A stretch of DNA of 64,000 nucleotides, taken from positions 62,001 to 126,000 of the forward strand of contig JAHCAT010000013.1 of assembly GCA_019634735.1 (NCBI GenBank). The letters are read 5' to 3'. The number at the start of each line of letters is the position of its first letter. Position 1 is the stretch's first letter. The DNA comes from Lysobacterales bacterium. Lineage in GTDB: Bacteria; Pseudomonadota; Gammaproteobacteria; Xanthomonadales; UBA2363. Below the pieces are notes generated by a model, which saw only the letters and a list, made by a program, of their open reading frames with translations, was not told the DNA's origin and made no database searches. Position numbers and translations under genes: made by a program. Below are positions 31,721-41,452 of this stretch, one piece after another.

Positions 31721-32110
31721 CGGGCTGCGCCTGTCCGGCCCGAGGCTCGCGCACGGCATCGCCGCCAGGGGTTGGTCCGGGTTTTTCATGAGGCCGCAGT
31801 AGCGTCCCCATGATCGTTCCGGGTTTGGCGCCGCAATGGCGGCGCCTGCGGTGGACAGGCCCGACCCCGGCACCCTGCAAGGCGACGACCTGCCGGCTGT
31901 CGCCCTCGAGGGCCGCCCGGTGACCGGGCCGCCCACGAAGCCGGTTCGGACCCAGGCCGGACGGACGAGCCGCGAGGCCAGCGTGGGCGGCTTTCCAAAG
32001 GACTGCCAGGTCCGGCAGTCGACGCTGTATGTCGGGCAGACCAACCCGGCTGCCCGCACACCACGGCGCGCAGCGGCCGTGCACGCCGCGCGCCGTGGTC
32101 CCGCAGCGGA
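31721..32110. other. Convergent intergenic region with a GC hairpin
   Basis: A 390-bp gap between a plus-strand and a minus-strand gene. It holds a perfect 8-bp stem GGCGCCGC/GCGGCGCC (31827-31834 and 31839-31846) with loop AATG. There is no T-tract, so terminator status is uncertain. No gene is recognisable. Confidence 0.5.
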
Positions 32111-32806
32111 TCAGGGCGAAAGCACGTCGGCCGCGCCTCCCGACGAGGCGGCGCCAAGGACGCCGCCCAGCCCCGGTCCGCCGATCAGCGTGCCGCCGGC
32201 GCCACCGACCAGATCGGCGCCCACCACCAGCAGCACCTTCCAGATCGGGCGCAGCCTGAGGCTCGACGCCGCGCTGTCGTCCGTGCCGGAGCCGCTGGTG
32301 CGCTCGCGCGCGCTCCAGAAGCGCAGCGAATGGCGGGCGACGCTGAGCCCGGCGAGGATCGACTGCTGGGGCGGCGTGCCGAGACGCAGCTGTGCGACCG
32401 CGGCGGCCTCGAGCTGCGCGAAGGCGGCATCCGCCGTGGCGAAGTCCGGGGCCGTCTCAAGCACATTGTCGATCTGTGCGAACCAGGCGAACTCGGCATC
32501 GGTGAAGGCTTCGCGATAGGGAAGCATGCCCTGCACCGCGCCGGCGTAGGGATCGATCTGCGCGAAGTCCTCGTAGCGCTCGACGAACGCCGCGGTCGAC
32601 ATGCCGGGATCGAACCCGCAGATGTTCACCACGGCGACCAGGGGCTGCACACCCTGGGTGGCGCCGTTGTGCATCAGGCAGGCCAGGTAGACGTTGTGTT
32701 CGATGCCGACGTGATCGAGCGGATTGCCCTGGGCCTGGGCTGCGCCCGGGGCGGAACCCAGCGCGAGCAGACCGGCGACGAGGGTGGATGCGAGCAGGTT
32801 CTTCAT
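32111..32806 (-). CDS. Secreted protein of unknown function with hydrophobic glycine-rich C-terminus
   Basis: 231 residues from ATG 32806, preceded by a strong AGGAGGT seven bases upstream that decides the start. A signal peptide ends GAAQAQ (about 26). The mature part is acidic and helix-forming (AFVERYEDFAQIDPYAG, AEFAWFAQIDNVLETA) with three cysteines. Near 195-220 there is a hydrophobic stretch PIWKVLLVVGADLVGGAGG followed by Gly-rich sequence, possibly a C-terminal membrane anchor or glycine zipper. No family is recognised. Confidence 0.75.
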   Translation of the reverse strand: MKNLLASTLVAGLLALGSAPGAAQAQGNPLDHVGIEHNVYLACLMHNGATQGVQPLVAVVNICGFDPGMSTAAFVERYEDFAQIDPYAGAVQGMLPYREAFTDAEFAWFAQIDNVLETAPDFATADAAFAQLEAAAVAQLRLGTPPQQSILAGLSVARHSLRFWSARERTSGSGTDDSAASSLRLRPIWKVLLVVGADLVGGAGGTLIGGPGLGGVLGAASSGGAADVLSP

Positions 32807-33322
32807 GATTCGACCTCCTGTGGTTGGTGCATGGCGTGACTGGGAGATGCGGGTCCTGGGCCGTGCCGAAGACCGGGCCCGCATCGGCGGTGCAGCATCG
32901 CCAGCATTCCCACGCGGCGTCCCGAAAGCGAGGAAGAATCCGGGATCGTCTGGGAAGGAATCGGTAACGTTTTACTGGAAGCTGTGATGTGTATCTCTTT
33001 TCGTTTCCCTGCTCAATCACATCCGAATGGAGGCCACGTCGCGAGCCGGGCGCAGTCGCCGGCAAGGACTGCCTCTCCCCTTCCCTTCGGGAAGGGACCG
33101 GGGGGCCGGATCGGGTAGCGCACCCGTGCACACACACGCGCATGCGGAACCAGCCTCCCACCCGGCTGCGCACGCAAGCTACGGGGCATATGGCCCGGAA
33201 GACATTCCCTGCTCAGTACGCCTGTCGGGAGTCGTACCTCAGCGCGACGGCCGTGCCGACCCCCTGGGAGGCGCCCGCCGCCAGTGCGACGGCGCCGCAC
33301 GTCGCCCCTCCCTCGCCATGCG
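32807..33322. other. Intergenic region with a short hairpin
   Basis: Upstream region of the 32111-32806 gene. Around 33081-33100 there is a perfect stem CCCTTCCC/GGGAAGGG with loop TTC. Near 33280-33315 a degraded piece (CAGTGCGACGGCGCCGCAC then CCCCTCCC) resembles the interior of family A. No gene is recognised. Confidence 0.45.
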
Positions 33323-33490
33323 ACCTGATTGGCGTCGTGTCCCAGCCCTCTGCCAGGCGGCGTTTCGCCAGTGCGACGGCACCGCACTTCTCCCCTCCCC
33401 CGCCTGCGGGGGAGGGGCGGGGGAGAGGGGAGCACAGCGCGTTCCAAATCGGGCACCCCGAGTCCCGAGTCCCGAATCCCGAGTCCCGAG
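33323..33490. mobile_element. Deleted family A element with four heptamers
   Basis: The left terminus ACCTGATTGGCGTCGTGTC and arm A are intact, but the linker and most of arm B are gone: the arm A sequence GGGGAGAGGGG runs straight into AGCACAGCGCG. The right end consists of four heptamers (GAGTCCC, GAGTCCC, GAATCCC, GAGTCCC, 33460-33487) and the right terminus is missing. An internal deletion between the two similar GGGAG-rich arms would explain it. Confidence 0.75.
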
Positions 33491-33678
33491 CTTCATCTGC
33501 GGTGTCGATCCGTCCTCCGCCAAGACCTGGCGCGAACGTCTCACCGGCTCATCGAGGGGACGGCGCGACCGAGGCCCGGCAAGCTGGCAATGCCGGACAC
33601 CGGCCACCGCCAGGTGACCGTCGCGATCGCCGCCATCCGATCCGCCGGACCGGGCCAGCACGGCAACGACCCCTGCAC

Positions 33679-35082
33679 TCAGTCTTCGAAGCCGGCGAAC
33701 AGCAGGCGGTCCTCGTCGTGCTCGAAGGCGCCGATATCGACCTCGAGGCCCGAGGCGCGCGGCACGCCGTCCAGGTCGATGGTCGGCGCGGCCCATCCGA
33801 TGATCGGCGTGCCGGCGTCGTGGCCCAGCGAGCCGGACCGCAACCGGTGATCGCCACGAGAGTAGGCCACGAAGCCCGGGTCAATATCCGTCAGATTGGT
33901 GTCCGGAAACGGTGGCGTCGGTGCCGCATCGGTCCCGTTCCGGACGATGATGTTGTTGTGCCAATGAATGAAGCTGGACGGACCTATGCCGAATCCGCTG
34001 TGGCCGGTGATTGTGTTCCAACCGACCCGTGGCGGGGTCGCCCCGGCGCCCGCCACGACCAGGCCGGTGCCGCCACCGGTTATCAGGTTGCCCACGATTC
34101 GCATCGGCACGCTCTGGACATCGCTGACGACCGCACGAAGCTGCAGGGCCTGGCCATTGTCCGAAAGCCGATTGCGCTCAAAGGCGATTTCGGAGTTGCC
34201 GTGCACCTGAAGATCGACAACGGTCTGCTGGGACGTGGCGTCGACATTGTCCTCGAAACGGTTCCCTTCGATGCCCAGGCGAGCGTTCAGGGCATAGGCC
34301 TGCAGGGCCAGCGTTCTGTTCGCGCCGCCGGGCGCGACCCGGTTGCGTGCGAACACCGAGTCGCGAAGGTCCACTCGGGAGCCGAACCGCAAGGACAGGT
34401 AGACCGCGCCGTGGGCCGGTTGCGAATCGGCGGTGACGTTGTTCTCCTCGAAGTGGGCCCGCTCGATGGTCAGCCGCGCGTTTTCGACCAGGGCCGCGAA
34501 GAATCCGACGCCGGCATTGGTTCCTGAGCCGCCGGTCAGTCGGACCTGGTTCAGGGCGACCCGCACGTCCAGGAACTCGGCCGATGCGGTTTGCTGCGCC
34601 AGCAGCCCAACCCCCGCGCCCGTCGCGTCCTCGAGGAACCCCCCGGTGATGGACATGCCGGATACGGTCAGGCGCGACGACCCGCTCAGCACCGCCTCCA
34701 ACGCGCGGCCCGCGGCGAGCGCAACCAGCTGGGTGTTGGCGGGATCGACGGTGCGCTGGGCGAAACCGGGATGCCACCCACCACTCAACTCGATGGTGCC
34801 CAGGGGGAGCGTCACCACCGGGCGCTCGAAGTAGACGCCCTGCCTGATCCGGATCTCGTGGTTGCCGCCATTGAGCGCCAGCGCCGCATTGATGGCGGAC
34901 TGGATGCTGGCGTGACTGCCGCCCGCACCGACCGTGAACACGTCGGCGCCGGCCCAGCCGGGAAGCAGGACCAGCCCCAGGAGCATCGTCCATCGATGCG
35001 CGGCATGCCTGGGCACCGGGCGCCCTGAGCCGGGTCGGGAGGCAGGAGCCACAGGCTGGGCATTCGGGTCGCCGGTCGGCAT
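33679..35082 (-). CDS. Secreted right-handed parallel beta-helix protein ending in LLFAGFED
   Basis: 467 residues from ATG 35082, with a G-rich ribosome-binding-like stretch upstream. The basic N-terminus and hydrophobic segment TMLLGLVLLPGWAGA form a signal peptide. The mature part opens with FTVGAGGSHASIQSAINAAL and VYFERPVVTLPLGTIELSGGW, then continues as repeated beta-helix turns (ITGGFLEDATG, FEENNVTADS, NNIIVRNG). This is the choice-of-anchor or pectate-lyase-like superfamily. The last eight residues are LLFAGFED, one form of the motif shared with three other exported proteins here. Function is unknown; surface or glycan binding is inferred. Confidence 0.75.
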   Translation of the reverse strand: MPTGDPNAQPVAPASRPGSGRPVPRHAAHRWTMLLGLVLLPGWAGADVFTVGAGGSHASIQSAINAALALNGGNHEIRIRQGVYFERPVVTLPLGTIELSGGWHPGFAQRTVDPANTQLVALAAGRALEAVLSGSSRLTVSGMSITGGFLEDATGAGVGLLAQQTASAEFLDVRVALNQVRLTGGSGTNAGVGFFAALVENARLTIERAHFEENNVTADSQPAHGAVYLSLRFGSRVDLRDSVFARNRVAPGGANRTLALQAYALNARLGIEGNRFEDNVDATSQQTVVDLQVHGNSEIAFERNRLSDNGQALQLRAVVSDVQSVPMRIVGNLITGGGTGLVVAGAGATPPRVGWNTITGHSGFGIGPSSFIHWHNNIIVRNGTDAAPTPPFPDTNLTDIDPGFVAYSRGDHRLRSGSLGHDAGTPIIGWAAPTIDLDGVPRASGLEVDIGAFEHDEDRLLFAGFED

Positions 35083-35617
35083 GGGATTCCCACCTGTTCG
35101 TTTCGTGGCAACGTGCCTTTTCGCGCAGCCTACCGGGATGGAAGATGCCGTCAAGCACCGATTGCGTACGGGGCGGCCTTCCGGGGCTGGCCTGCGTTGG
35201 CGCGCCACCGTCCCGTTGCCGGCGGCCCGGCCTGGACCCTCGCCCCACGCGCCGACGGGGGGATGGATGCACAAGGCGATCCGCGACGCGATGACTCCTG
35301 GACCCGTGGCGCCACGCGCAGGCGCCTTCGCTCAGCACGATGGCGGGCACACGGGTCAGGCGCCGCCAAGGCCCGGCGCCAGGCAACGGACATGCCGCCG
35401 TCCGGACCGTCACGCCCGGCACACTGCGCAGGTGCACCGCCGGACCGGTCGGGCCAATGCCCATGGCCGCTCGGCACAGCGCGACCCAGCCTTGGAAACC
35501 AAGCGCACGCCCGGGCACCCCCGACTCAGGGACGCCGGCCTCCACGCGGGCACCGCTGCCGGGCAAGGGCGCTGCTGGCGCAACGTCGCGGCGCGCTCGC
35601 GACTGCCGACGCACGCG
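35083..35617. other. Intergenic region, 535 bp, no gene recognised
   Basis: Lies upstream of the beta-helix gene and downstream of a gene fragment, both on the minus strand. Frames are open by high GC only. No repeat of family A or B was seen, and no clear promoter. Confidence 0.45.
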
Positions 35618-35716
35618 TCAGGGCGGGGCCAGGCGCAACAGGCGCCCCTCGACCAGCACCAGAAGGCCGTCTCCTGTCTGGTGGTAGCCGAAGCGACGGT
35701 CGCCGCAGTCGACGCG
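35618..35716 (-). pseudogene. 3' fragment of a paralogue of the 40850-41452 gene
   Basis: On the minus strand the frame reads RVDCGDRRFGYHQTGDG, continues LLVLVEGRLLRLAPP and stops at TGA 35618-35620. It aligns with the C-terminus of the 200-residue protein at 40850 (RVDCGEARFDYHRVGDE, then LLAVVGGRLLRLGP, stop). About 20 of 32 residues are identical, with parallel DNA similarity of roughly 70 percent. Upstream the similarity ends within a few codons of the phosphodiesterase stop at 35749, so the N-terminal five-sixths of the gene is missing. Confidence 0.7.
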
Positions 35717-35748
35717 GTGCCGGGCGGCCTCCGCGCCGATCCGGGGGC

Positions 35749-38700
35749 TTATCCCGCGCCCGCCTCGCGCGGAAGCAACCGACCCGCATGCAGCACCGGT
35801 CCGATCTGGTCCGGCGGCACCGGCCGCAGGTACAGGAAGCCCTGCGCCTGCTCGCAGCCAAGCCGCAGAAGCATTCGCGACTGTTCGAGCGTCTCGACAC
35901 CCTCGGCGATCACCTGCAGCCGCAGCGCCTGGGCCAGCGCAAGGATCGTCGTGACGATGGCGACGCCCTCGGGCCCGGCGCCCATGTCGTTGACGAAGGC
36001 CCGGTCGATCTTCAGCGCGTTCACCGGCAACCGGGCGATATAGGACAACGAGCAGTAACCGGTGCCGAAGTCGTCGATCGACAGGTGTACGCCGGCCTCC
36101 CGGATCCTGCCCAGCGTCTGCACGCTGCGTCCGACGTCGGCCATGATCAGCGACTCGGTGAGCTCCAGCTCCAGCTCGGCCGCCGGGGCGCCCGCCACCA
36201 GGTCGATGACCAGTTGCGCGAAGCCGGGATCGTTGAACTGCAGGGCCGACACGTTCACCGCCACCCGCGGCGGAGCAAGGCCGGCCTGTCGCCAGCGGGC
36301 CTGGTCGGCCAGCGCCCGTTGCAGCGCCCAGCGGCCGACCGCGCCGATCAGGCCGGTCTCTTCCAGAATCGGGATGAACCGGCCCGGCGGGACCAGCCCA
36401 AGTTCCGGGTCCTGCCAGCGGATCAGCGCCTCCAGCCCGGTCACCCGGCCATCGTCCAGACGCACCTTGGGCTGGTAATGCAGCACGAACTCCTCGCGTT
36501 CCAGGGCGCGGCGCAACCGGCTTTCCAGGGCCAGCGCCTCTGCGGCCCGGGCGTTCAACGCCGGGGAATAGAACAGGCTGGGCACCATCGCCTGCTTGGC
36601 GCCACGCAGGGCCGCCTCGGCGTTGCCCAGCAGCGCCTCGGCATCATCGCCATCGCCGGGGTGCACCGCGACGCCGGCCCGGCAGCCGATGCGCAGTTCC
36701 TCGCCGGCGACCAGGAACGGTGCCTTGAAGCACTGCCCCAGGACGGCCTCGATCCAGCGCGCCACACCCTCAACGGAATCCTCCACCGCCAGCAGTAGCG
36801 CGAACACGTCGATGCCGATCCGTGCCGCCGACGCGCGGGTGTCGCGCAGCCTCACGGCCACCTGGCGCAGCAGTTCGTCGCCCGCGCCGCGGCCGACGGT
36901 GTCGTTGATGCGGCGGAACCGCTCCAGGTCGAAGAACACAACGGCCAGGGTCTCGCCCTCGGCCAGACCGTTCTCCAGGCGCTGACCGACGCGCTCGGTG
37001 AACAGGCTGCGATTGGCCAGTCCGGTGAGCGGGTCGTAGTTGGCCAGGAACTCGATGTGCTCGGCCTTGCTCAGGTGCTCGAGCGCCAGCGAGATGTCGC
37101 TGGCCAGGTCGAGCAGCAGCTTCATCTCCTGGGTGTCGAAGTAGCCTGGCTGGTCCGAGCTCAGCACCAGCAGGGCGACCACCCGGCCACCGCTGTGCAG
37201 GGGCAGCACCGCCAGCGAGCGCGAGCGCGTGATGAGTTCGCGGTGACGGCGGCCGATGCGCGGGTCGTCGCGCGCCTCGTCGACCACCACCGGTGAGCCC
37301 TCGCGCAGCGCTTCGGCGATCAGGCCCTGGCCTTCCTCGAAATCGGCATTGATCGCGAGTTGCAGGCGGGGGAAATAGGCGCCGTCCTCGCCGCGCGCGG
37401 CGCAGACCTCCAACGGCTGCGGACCCTCGCCGACCGCGCACACCCAGGCCTTGGCGAATCCGCCGACCTCGACGGCGATCCGGCACGATTCACGGAACAG
37501 GTCCTCGCGCGGCGGCATCCGCACGATGAGGGTGTTGATGCCGCTCAGCACCGAGTGGACGCGGTTGAGGTTGCGGAAGCGGCGCTCGGCGCGCTTCTGG
37601 TCGGTCACGTCCTGCAAGGTGTGGAACCAGCGGGTCGGTCCGTCGCCGCCGTCGATAGGAAGCGGTTCGGTGACCTGGCGCATGTCGGCCCAGTCCCCGC
37701 CGCGCCGCATCCGGAACTCGAACTCGGCATTGCGATTGCCGTTCGCATAGCCCTGGATGGCCCGACGGTAGCCCTCGCGATCGTCGGGATGGACCAGGGC
37801 CAGCCATTGGCGGACGTCGCGCGGCACGTCGGTGGGCGCGACGCCCAGCAGGGTAGGCATGCTCTCCGACCAGCTCAGGAAGGCGCCATCAGAACCGCTG
37901 ATGACGTGGGCCAGATGGGCCAGGCCCTGCGCCCGGCGCAAGCCCGCCTCGCTGCTGACCAGCGCCTGCTCGGCCTTCAGGCGTTCGCTGATGTCGCGCA
38001 GGAAGGCGGTGAACAGGCGGCCCTGGGAGGTCTGCAGCTTGGAGAACGAGGCCTCGACCGGGAACTCGCTGCCGTCGCTGCGCAGCGCCCAGACCCAGCG
38101 ACCGCCCATGCGCCGACCCGGCGTGGGATCGCGCACGAAGGCGTCCAGATGGCCCGGATGCGCCGCGCGGAAACGCGGCGGCATGAAATCGGTGACCGGC
38201 CTGCCCAACGCCTGCTCGGGCGGGCACCGGAACATCTCGGCGGCCGCCGCGTTGAAAAGCACCACCCGGTGCGATTCGTCGAGGGCGACGATGGCATCCA
38301 TCGCCGTCTCGACCAGCCCCGACAGGCGGGCCTCCACGTGCAGCATCCCGGCGTAAGCCTGTTCCAGCTCCTGGCTCTTCGCCTCCAGCTTGCGGATCAG
38401 GGTCTCGCTGTACTGCTGCATCACCGGCGCCTGGACCTCGGGCGGCAGGTTGCCGACCACCGCCCGGCCGCGCTGGCCGGCCGCGGCGATGGCCGCCAGC
38501 AGGCGGGCCACCGGCGCCGGCTTGTGGATGTAGGCGTCCGCACCGGCACTTTCGGCCAGGCTGCGGTCGGCGGGGGAGTTGTAGGTGCTGGTGTACAGGA
38601 CGAAGGGCAGCGATTGCCAGCGTGGGTCGCGACGCACCTCCAGGCACAAGCGGAAGCCGTCCATCTGCGGCATCAGGATGTCGGAGATCACTCCGTCGAC

Positions 38701-38832
38701 GGGCCCGGCGTCCAGCGCGCGCAGGGCCGCGATGCCGTGCTCCGCCTCGACCACTTCGACATCCTCGCCTTCGAGCTGCGCGCGCAGCAGGCGCAGGTTG
38801 ATGTCGCTGTCGTCGACGATGAGCAGCTTCAT
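35749..38832 (-). CDS. Response regulator with PAS, GAF, degenerate GGDEF and intact EAL domains (probable c-di-GMP phosphodiesterase)
   Basis: 1027 residues. A receiver domain (1-120) has phospho-acceptor Asp51, then come two PAS modules (about 170-290 and 310-420), a GAF-like domain (about 440-590), GGDEF (about 595-750) and EAL (about 765-1020). The GGDEF signature is replaced by GIDVF (673-677), so cyclase activity is unlikely. The EAL domain keeps E801-A-L, ELTES, DDFGTGY, KIDRAFV and AEGVE, so c-di-GMP hydrolysis is likely. It overlaps the upstream regulator gene in ATGA and forms one cassette with it and the histidine kinase. A long N-terminal extension of the frame runs through that gene and is a shadow. 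Confidence 0.9.
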   Translation of the reverse strand: MKLLIVDDSDINLRLLRAQLEGEDVEVVEAEHGIAALRALDAGPVDGVISDILMPQMDGFRLCLEVRRDPRWQSLPFVLYTSTYNSPADRSLAESAGADAYIHKPAPVARLLAAIAAAGQRGRAVVGNLPPEVQAPVMQQYSETLIRKLEAKSQELEQAYAGMLHVEARLSGLVETAMDAIVALDESHRVVLFNAAAAEMFRCPPEQALGRPVTDFMPPRFRAAHPGHLDAFVRDPTPGRRMGGRWVWALRSDGSEFPVEASFSKLQTSQGRLFTAFLRDISERLKAEQALVSSEAGLRRAQGLAHLAHVISGSDGAFLSWSESMPTLLGVAPTDVPRDVRQWLALVHPDDREGYRRAIQGYANGNRNAEFEFRMRRGGDWADMRQVTEPLPIDGGDGPTRWFHTLQDVTDQKRAERRFRNLNRVHSVLSGINTLIVRMPPREDLFRESCRIAVEVGGFAKAWVCAVGEGPQPLEVCAARGEDGAYFPRLQLAINADFEEGQGLIAEALREGSPVVVDEARDDPRIGRRHRELITRSRSLAVLPLHSGGRVVALLVLSSDQPGYFDTQEMKLLLDLASDISLALEHLSKAEHIEFLANYDPLTGLANRSLFTERVGQRLENGLAEGETLAVVFFDLERFRRINDTVGRGAGDELLRQVAVRLRDTRASAARIGIDVFALLLAVEDSVEGVARWIEAVLGQCFKAPFLVAGEELRIGCRAGVAVHPGDGDDAEALLGNAEAALRGAKQAMVPSLFYSPALNARAAEALALESRLRRALEREEFVLHYQPKVRLDDGRVTGLEALIRWQDPELGLVPPGRFIPILEETGLIGAVGRWALQRALADQARWRQAGLAPPRVAVNVSALQFNDPGFAQLVIDLVAGAPAAELELELTESLIMADVGRSVQTLGRIREAGVHLSIDDFGTGYCSLSYIARLPVNALKIDRAFVNDMGAGPEGVAIVTTILALAQALRLQVIAEGVETLEQSRMLLRLGCEQAQGFLYLRPVPPDQIGPVLHAGRLLPREAGAG

Positions 38833-39209
38833 GGCACCTCCTGTGGTGCCGCGAAGGCCGCCACGTCGTCGGCGAACCGGCGGGTGTCGATCGGCTTGCT
38901 GAGGAAGCCGTCGCAGCCGGCATCCAGGGCGCGGGCGACGTCCTCCTTCATGGCCAGCGCCGAGAGTGCGACGATGCGCAACCCGGCATGGCGGGCGTCG
39001 CCGCGCAACAGCCGCACCAGACTCAGGCCATCCATCCCGGGCAGGGAAATGTCCATGAGCACGAGGTCGGGCCGGCTGCTCGCCAGGACCTCCTGCGCCT
39101 GTCCGGCATCGACCGCGGTCAGCACCTGGTGGCCCGCCAGCTCCAGCACCTGCCGGGCCAGCTTCAGGTTGATGGCGTTGTCGTCGACGATCAGGACGGT
39201 GAGGGACAT
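38829..39209 (-). CDS. Stand-alone response regulator receiver
   Basis: 126 residues forming a single CheY-like domain: acidic pocket VDDN (8-11), phospho-acceptor Asp53 in LMDISLPGMDG, Ser/Thr switch in ALSALAM, and Lys in FLSKPID. No output domain is attached. Its ATG shares one base with the kinase stop and its stop overlaps the phosphodiesterase start, so three proteins are translated in series. It may shuttle phosphate between the kinase and the receiver of the phosphodiesterase. Confidence 0.9.
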   Translation of the reverse strand: MSLTVLIVDDNAINLKLARQVLELAGHQVLTAVDAGQAQEVLASSRPDLVLMDISLPGMDGLSLVRLLRGDARHAGLRIVALSALAMKEDVARALDAGCDGFLSKPIDTRRFADDVAAFAAPQEVP

Positions 39210-40681
39210 CAGCCACCGCCTCCGCCCGATGTGACCTCCACGGACAGCGGAAGCTCGACGGTGAACACGCTGCCCTGGCCCAGGGTGCTGGCCACACCGA
39301 TGGTGCCGCCCTGGAACTCGACCAGGCGGCGGGTCAGGGCCAGGCCCAGCCCGGTCCCCTGGTAGCGCCGCGCGGCGCCGGTGTCGAGCTGCTGGAAGTC
39401 CACGAACAGGCGGTCGATATCCTGTTCGGCGATGCCGATCCCGGTATCGCGCACCGCCAGGCGCAGGCGCCCGCCCGGCAGTCGCTGCGCCCGCACCTCG
39501 ATGCGGCCACCGGCGTCGGTGAATTTGGCGGCGTTGGACAGCAGGTTGTGCAGCATGCGCTTGAACTTGTGAAGGTCCAGGTGCACGGTGCCCAGCGAAG
39601 GATCGATCTGCACCGCCACGGCGATGCCCTTCTCCTGCGTCATCGGCGCGACCACCGCGGCCACGTCGGCGACCGCCGCGCCGAGGTCGAAATCCTGGGG
39701 AAACAGCTCGAGCTTTCCGGCCTCGATCTTGGACAGGTCGAGCAGGTCGTTGATCAGGTGCAGCAGGTGCTGGCCGCTCTTCAGGATGTCGTCCAGGAAG
39801 TCCTTCTGGCGAGGCGTCAGGGGACCGGCCTTTTCGTCGACCAGCAGCTCGGAAAAGCCGATGATGCCGTTCAGCGGCGTGCGCAGCTCGTGCGACATGC
39901 TGGCCAGGAACTCGCTCTTCATCCGATTGGCCTGCTGCAGGCGCTGCTCGATGCGCTTGCGCTCGGTGATGTCGCGCACCGCGCCGGAAACCAGCGTGCC
40001 GTCCTCGGTCTCCAGTGGGCTGAGGCTGATCTCGACCGGGAATTCGGTGCCGTCCTTGCGCTGGCCGTAGAGCTCCAGTCCGGCGCCCATCGGCCGCACC
40101 CGGGGGTTGTCCAGGAAGCGCTGGCGATGCGGCGGATGGCCGTCGCGGAAGCGTGCGGGCAGCAGCACCTCGACCGGTCGGCCGACCAGTTCGTCGCGCG
40201 CATAGCCGAACAGCGCCTCGGTCTGGCCGTTGACGATCACGATGCGGCCGTCGCGGTCGACGATGACGATGGCGTCCGGCGCGGACTCCAGCAGGCCACG
40301 GAACTTCTGCTCGGCCTTGCGGCGCTCGCCGACATCGCGGATCGCGCTCAGCGCCAGCACCTCACCGTCCAGATGGACCGGGCTGAGACTGACCTCCACC
40401 GGGAATTCGCTGCCGTCCTTGCGCAGCCCCTGCAGGGACTGGCCAGCGCCCATGGTGCGCGAGTGCGGCAGATCGAAGTACCCGGCGCGGTGTCCGGCAT
40501 GAAGGGTGCGGAAGCGCTCGGGGAGCAGCATCTCGACCGGCCGGCCGTCGAGCTCGCCGCGGTCGTAGCCGAACTGGCGCTCGGCCAGACCGTTGGCGAA
40601 CACCACAAGGCCCTGCCGGTCGACCATCACGATCCCGTCGGGCATCGACTCCAGCAACTCGCCGAACCGCCGTCTCACCAT
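39209..40681 (-). CDS. Soluble PAS-PAS sensor histidine kinase
   Basis: 490 residues from ATG 40681. Two very similar PAS domains (about 1-115 and 120-240) each carry FGYxRxEL-GRPVExLLP and a KDGxEFPVExSLSP block, suggesting internal duplication. The HisKA domain has His264 in [12 protein letters not shown]. The HATPase domain has NLLSNAAKF (N box), DTGIGI (G1) and GTGLGLAL (G2). There is no membrane segment. The GTG at 40759 is a possible longer start, but a TATACT -10-like element just upstream of it would make it nearly leaderless, so the ATG is preferred. Confidence 0.87.
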   Translation of the reverse strand: MVRRRFGELLESMPDGIVMVDRQGLVVFANGLAERQFGYDRGELDGRPVEMLLPERFRTLHAGHRAGYFDLPHSRTMGAGQSLQGLRKDGSEFPVEVSLSPVHLDGEVLALSAIRDVGERRKAEQKFRGLLESAPDAIVIVDRDGRIVIVNGQTEALFGYARDELVGRPVEVLLPARFRDGHPPHRQRFLDNPRVRPMGAGLELYGQRKDGTEFPVEISLSPLETEDGTLVSGAVRDITERKRIEQRLQQANRMKSEFLASMSHELRTPLNGIIGFSELLVDEKAGPLTPRQKDFLDDILKSGQHLLHLINDLLDLSKIEAGKLELFPQDFDLGAAVADVAAVVAPMTQEKGIAVAVQIDPSLGTVHLDLHKFKRMLHNLLSNAAKFTDAGGRIEVRAQRLPGGRLRLAVRDTGIGIAEQDIDRLFVDFQQLDTGAARRYQGTGLGLALTRRLVEFQGGTIGVASTLGQGSVFTVELPLSVEVTSGGGGG

Positions 40682-40769
40682 GCGTCGCGCCGCTCCATCC
40701 GGGGCGGTGGGATCGGGGTTCCGGCACCCTGGTTCGCGCCGCGCACCCCGGGTCTCCACGATGCGAAGG

Positions 40770-40797
40770 AGTATACGCCGCCCTCAGGATCCGCCAA
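40770..40797 (-). promoter_or_regulatory. Candidate sigma-70 promoter of the signalling cassette
   Basis: On the minus strand TTGGCG (40797-40792) is followed by a 16-bp spacer and TATACT (40775-40770). A start near 40764 would leave an 80-nt leader before the kinase ATG at 40681. This is one of the better -10 matches seen in this GC-rich window. It was identified by eye only. Confidence 0.45.
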
Positions 40798-40849
40798 CCC
40801 CCTCGCGGCAGGGCCAGCCGGCGGCGCACCCCGCTACCGATGTTCGGCC

Positions 40850-41452
40850 TCAGGGACCCAGCCGCAGCAGGCGGCCGCCGACCACCGCCAGCAGCTCGTC
40901 GCCCACCCGGTGATAGTCGAAGCGCGCCTCACCGCAGTCCACGCGCAAGGTGGTGACCTGGGCAGGCAGCCCCAGCGCGGCGGCGCGGGACTCGGCCTGT
41001 GCCGCCGGCGAGTCCGGCAGCGCAACCAGCACCGCCGCGGCGCGCGGCTGCTGCAGCCATTGATAGCTCGCGCGCCGGCAGCCGAGCGGGCTCGGTGCCT
41101 GCACCCGGTGGCGGTCGAAGCGTACCCGTGCGCCGAGCAGACCCAACGGGGCCGGCGCCGGGTCCGCGGTGGCCAGCGTCCAGGGCGGAGCGAGTTCCTG
41201 GACGACCTGCCATTCGCCCTGCCCACCGCGGCCATGCAGCGTGGCCCAGGCGATCACGAACGGCACCAGGGCGAGCCCCAGCAAGGCCAGGTTGGCCAGG
41301 CGCCGCTTGCGGCCCTCGCGGGTCGGGGCCAGGCTGCGCGACAGGCGGCCCGGCAGGGTCCGCGCCACTTCGGTGGAGCGTGCGATCGACGCCGCCAGCC
41401 GCCGCATCTGCGGGCTCGGCTCGGGCGGCGGCCTGGGCGGCTGTCTGTCCAT
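40850..41452 (-). CDS. Small single-pass membrane protein of unknown function
   Basis: 200 residues from ATG 41452. A Pro/Arg-rich cytoplasmic start is followed by one membrane helix (about 53-72, LALLGLALVPFVIAWATL) and a C-terminal domain ending RVDCGEARFDYHRVGDELLA with GRLLRLGP. A diverged copy of that ending lies at 35618-35716 on the other side of the signalling cassette. The domain has two cysteines, which may form a disulphide if exported. No family was recognised. It lies about 170 bp upstream of the kinase start on the same strand. Confidence 0.75.
   Translation of the reverse strand: MDRQPPRPPPEPSPQMRRLAASIARSTEVARTLPGRLSRSLAPTREGRKRRLANLALLGLALVPFVIAWATLHGRGGQGEWQVVQELAPPWTLATADPAPAPLGLLGARVRFDRHRVQAPSPLGCRRASYQWLQQPRAAAVLVALPDSPAAQAESRAAALGLPAQVTTLRVDCGEARFDYHRVGDELLAVVGGRLLRLGP

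Noticed and set aside
38829..39297. Fusion of the stand-alone receiver region to the phosphodiesterase in one 1182-codon frame
   Set aside because: The receiver is encoded in a different frame with ATGA overlap; the extension upstream of MKLLIVDD is its shadow.
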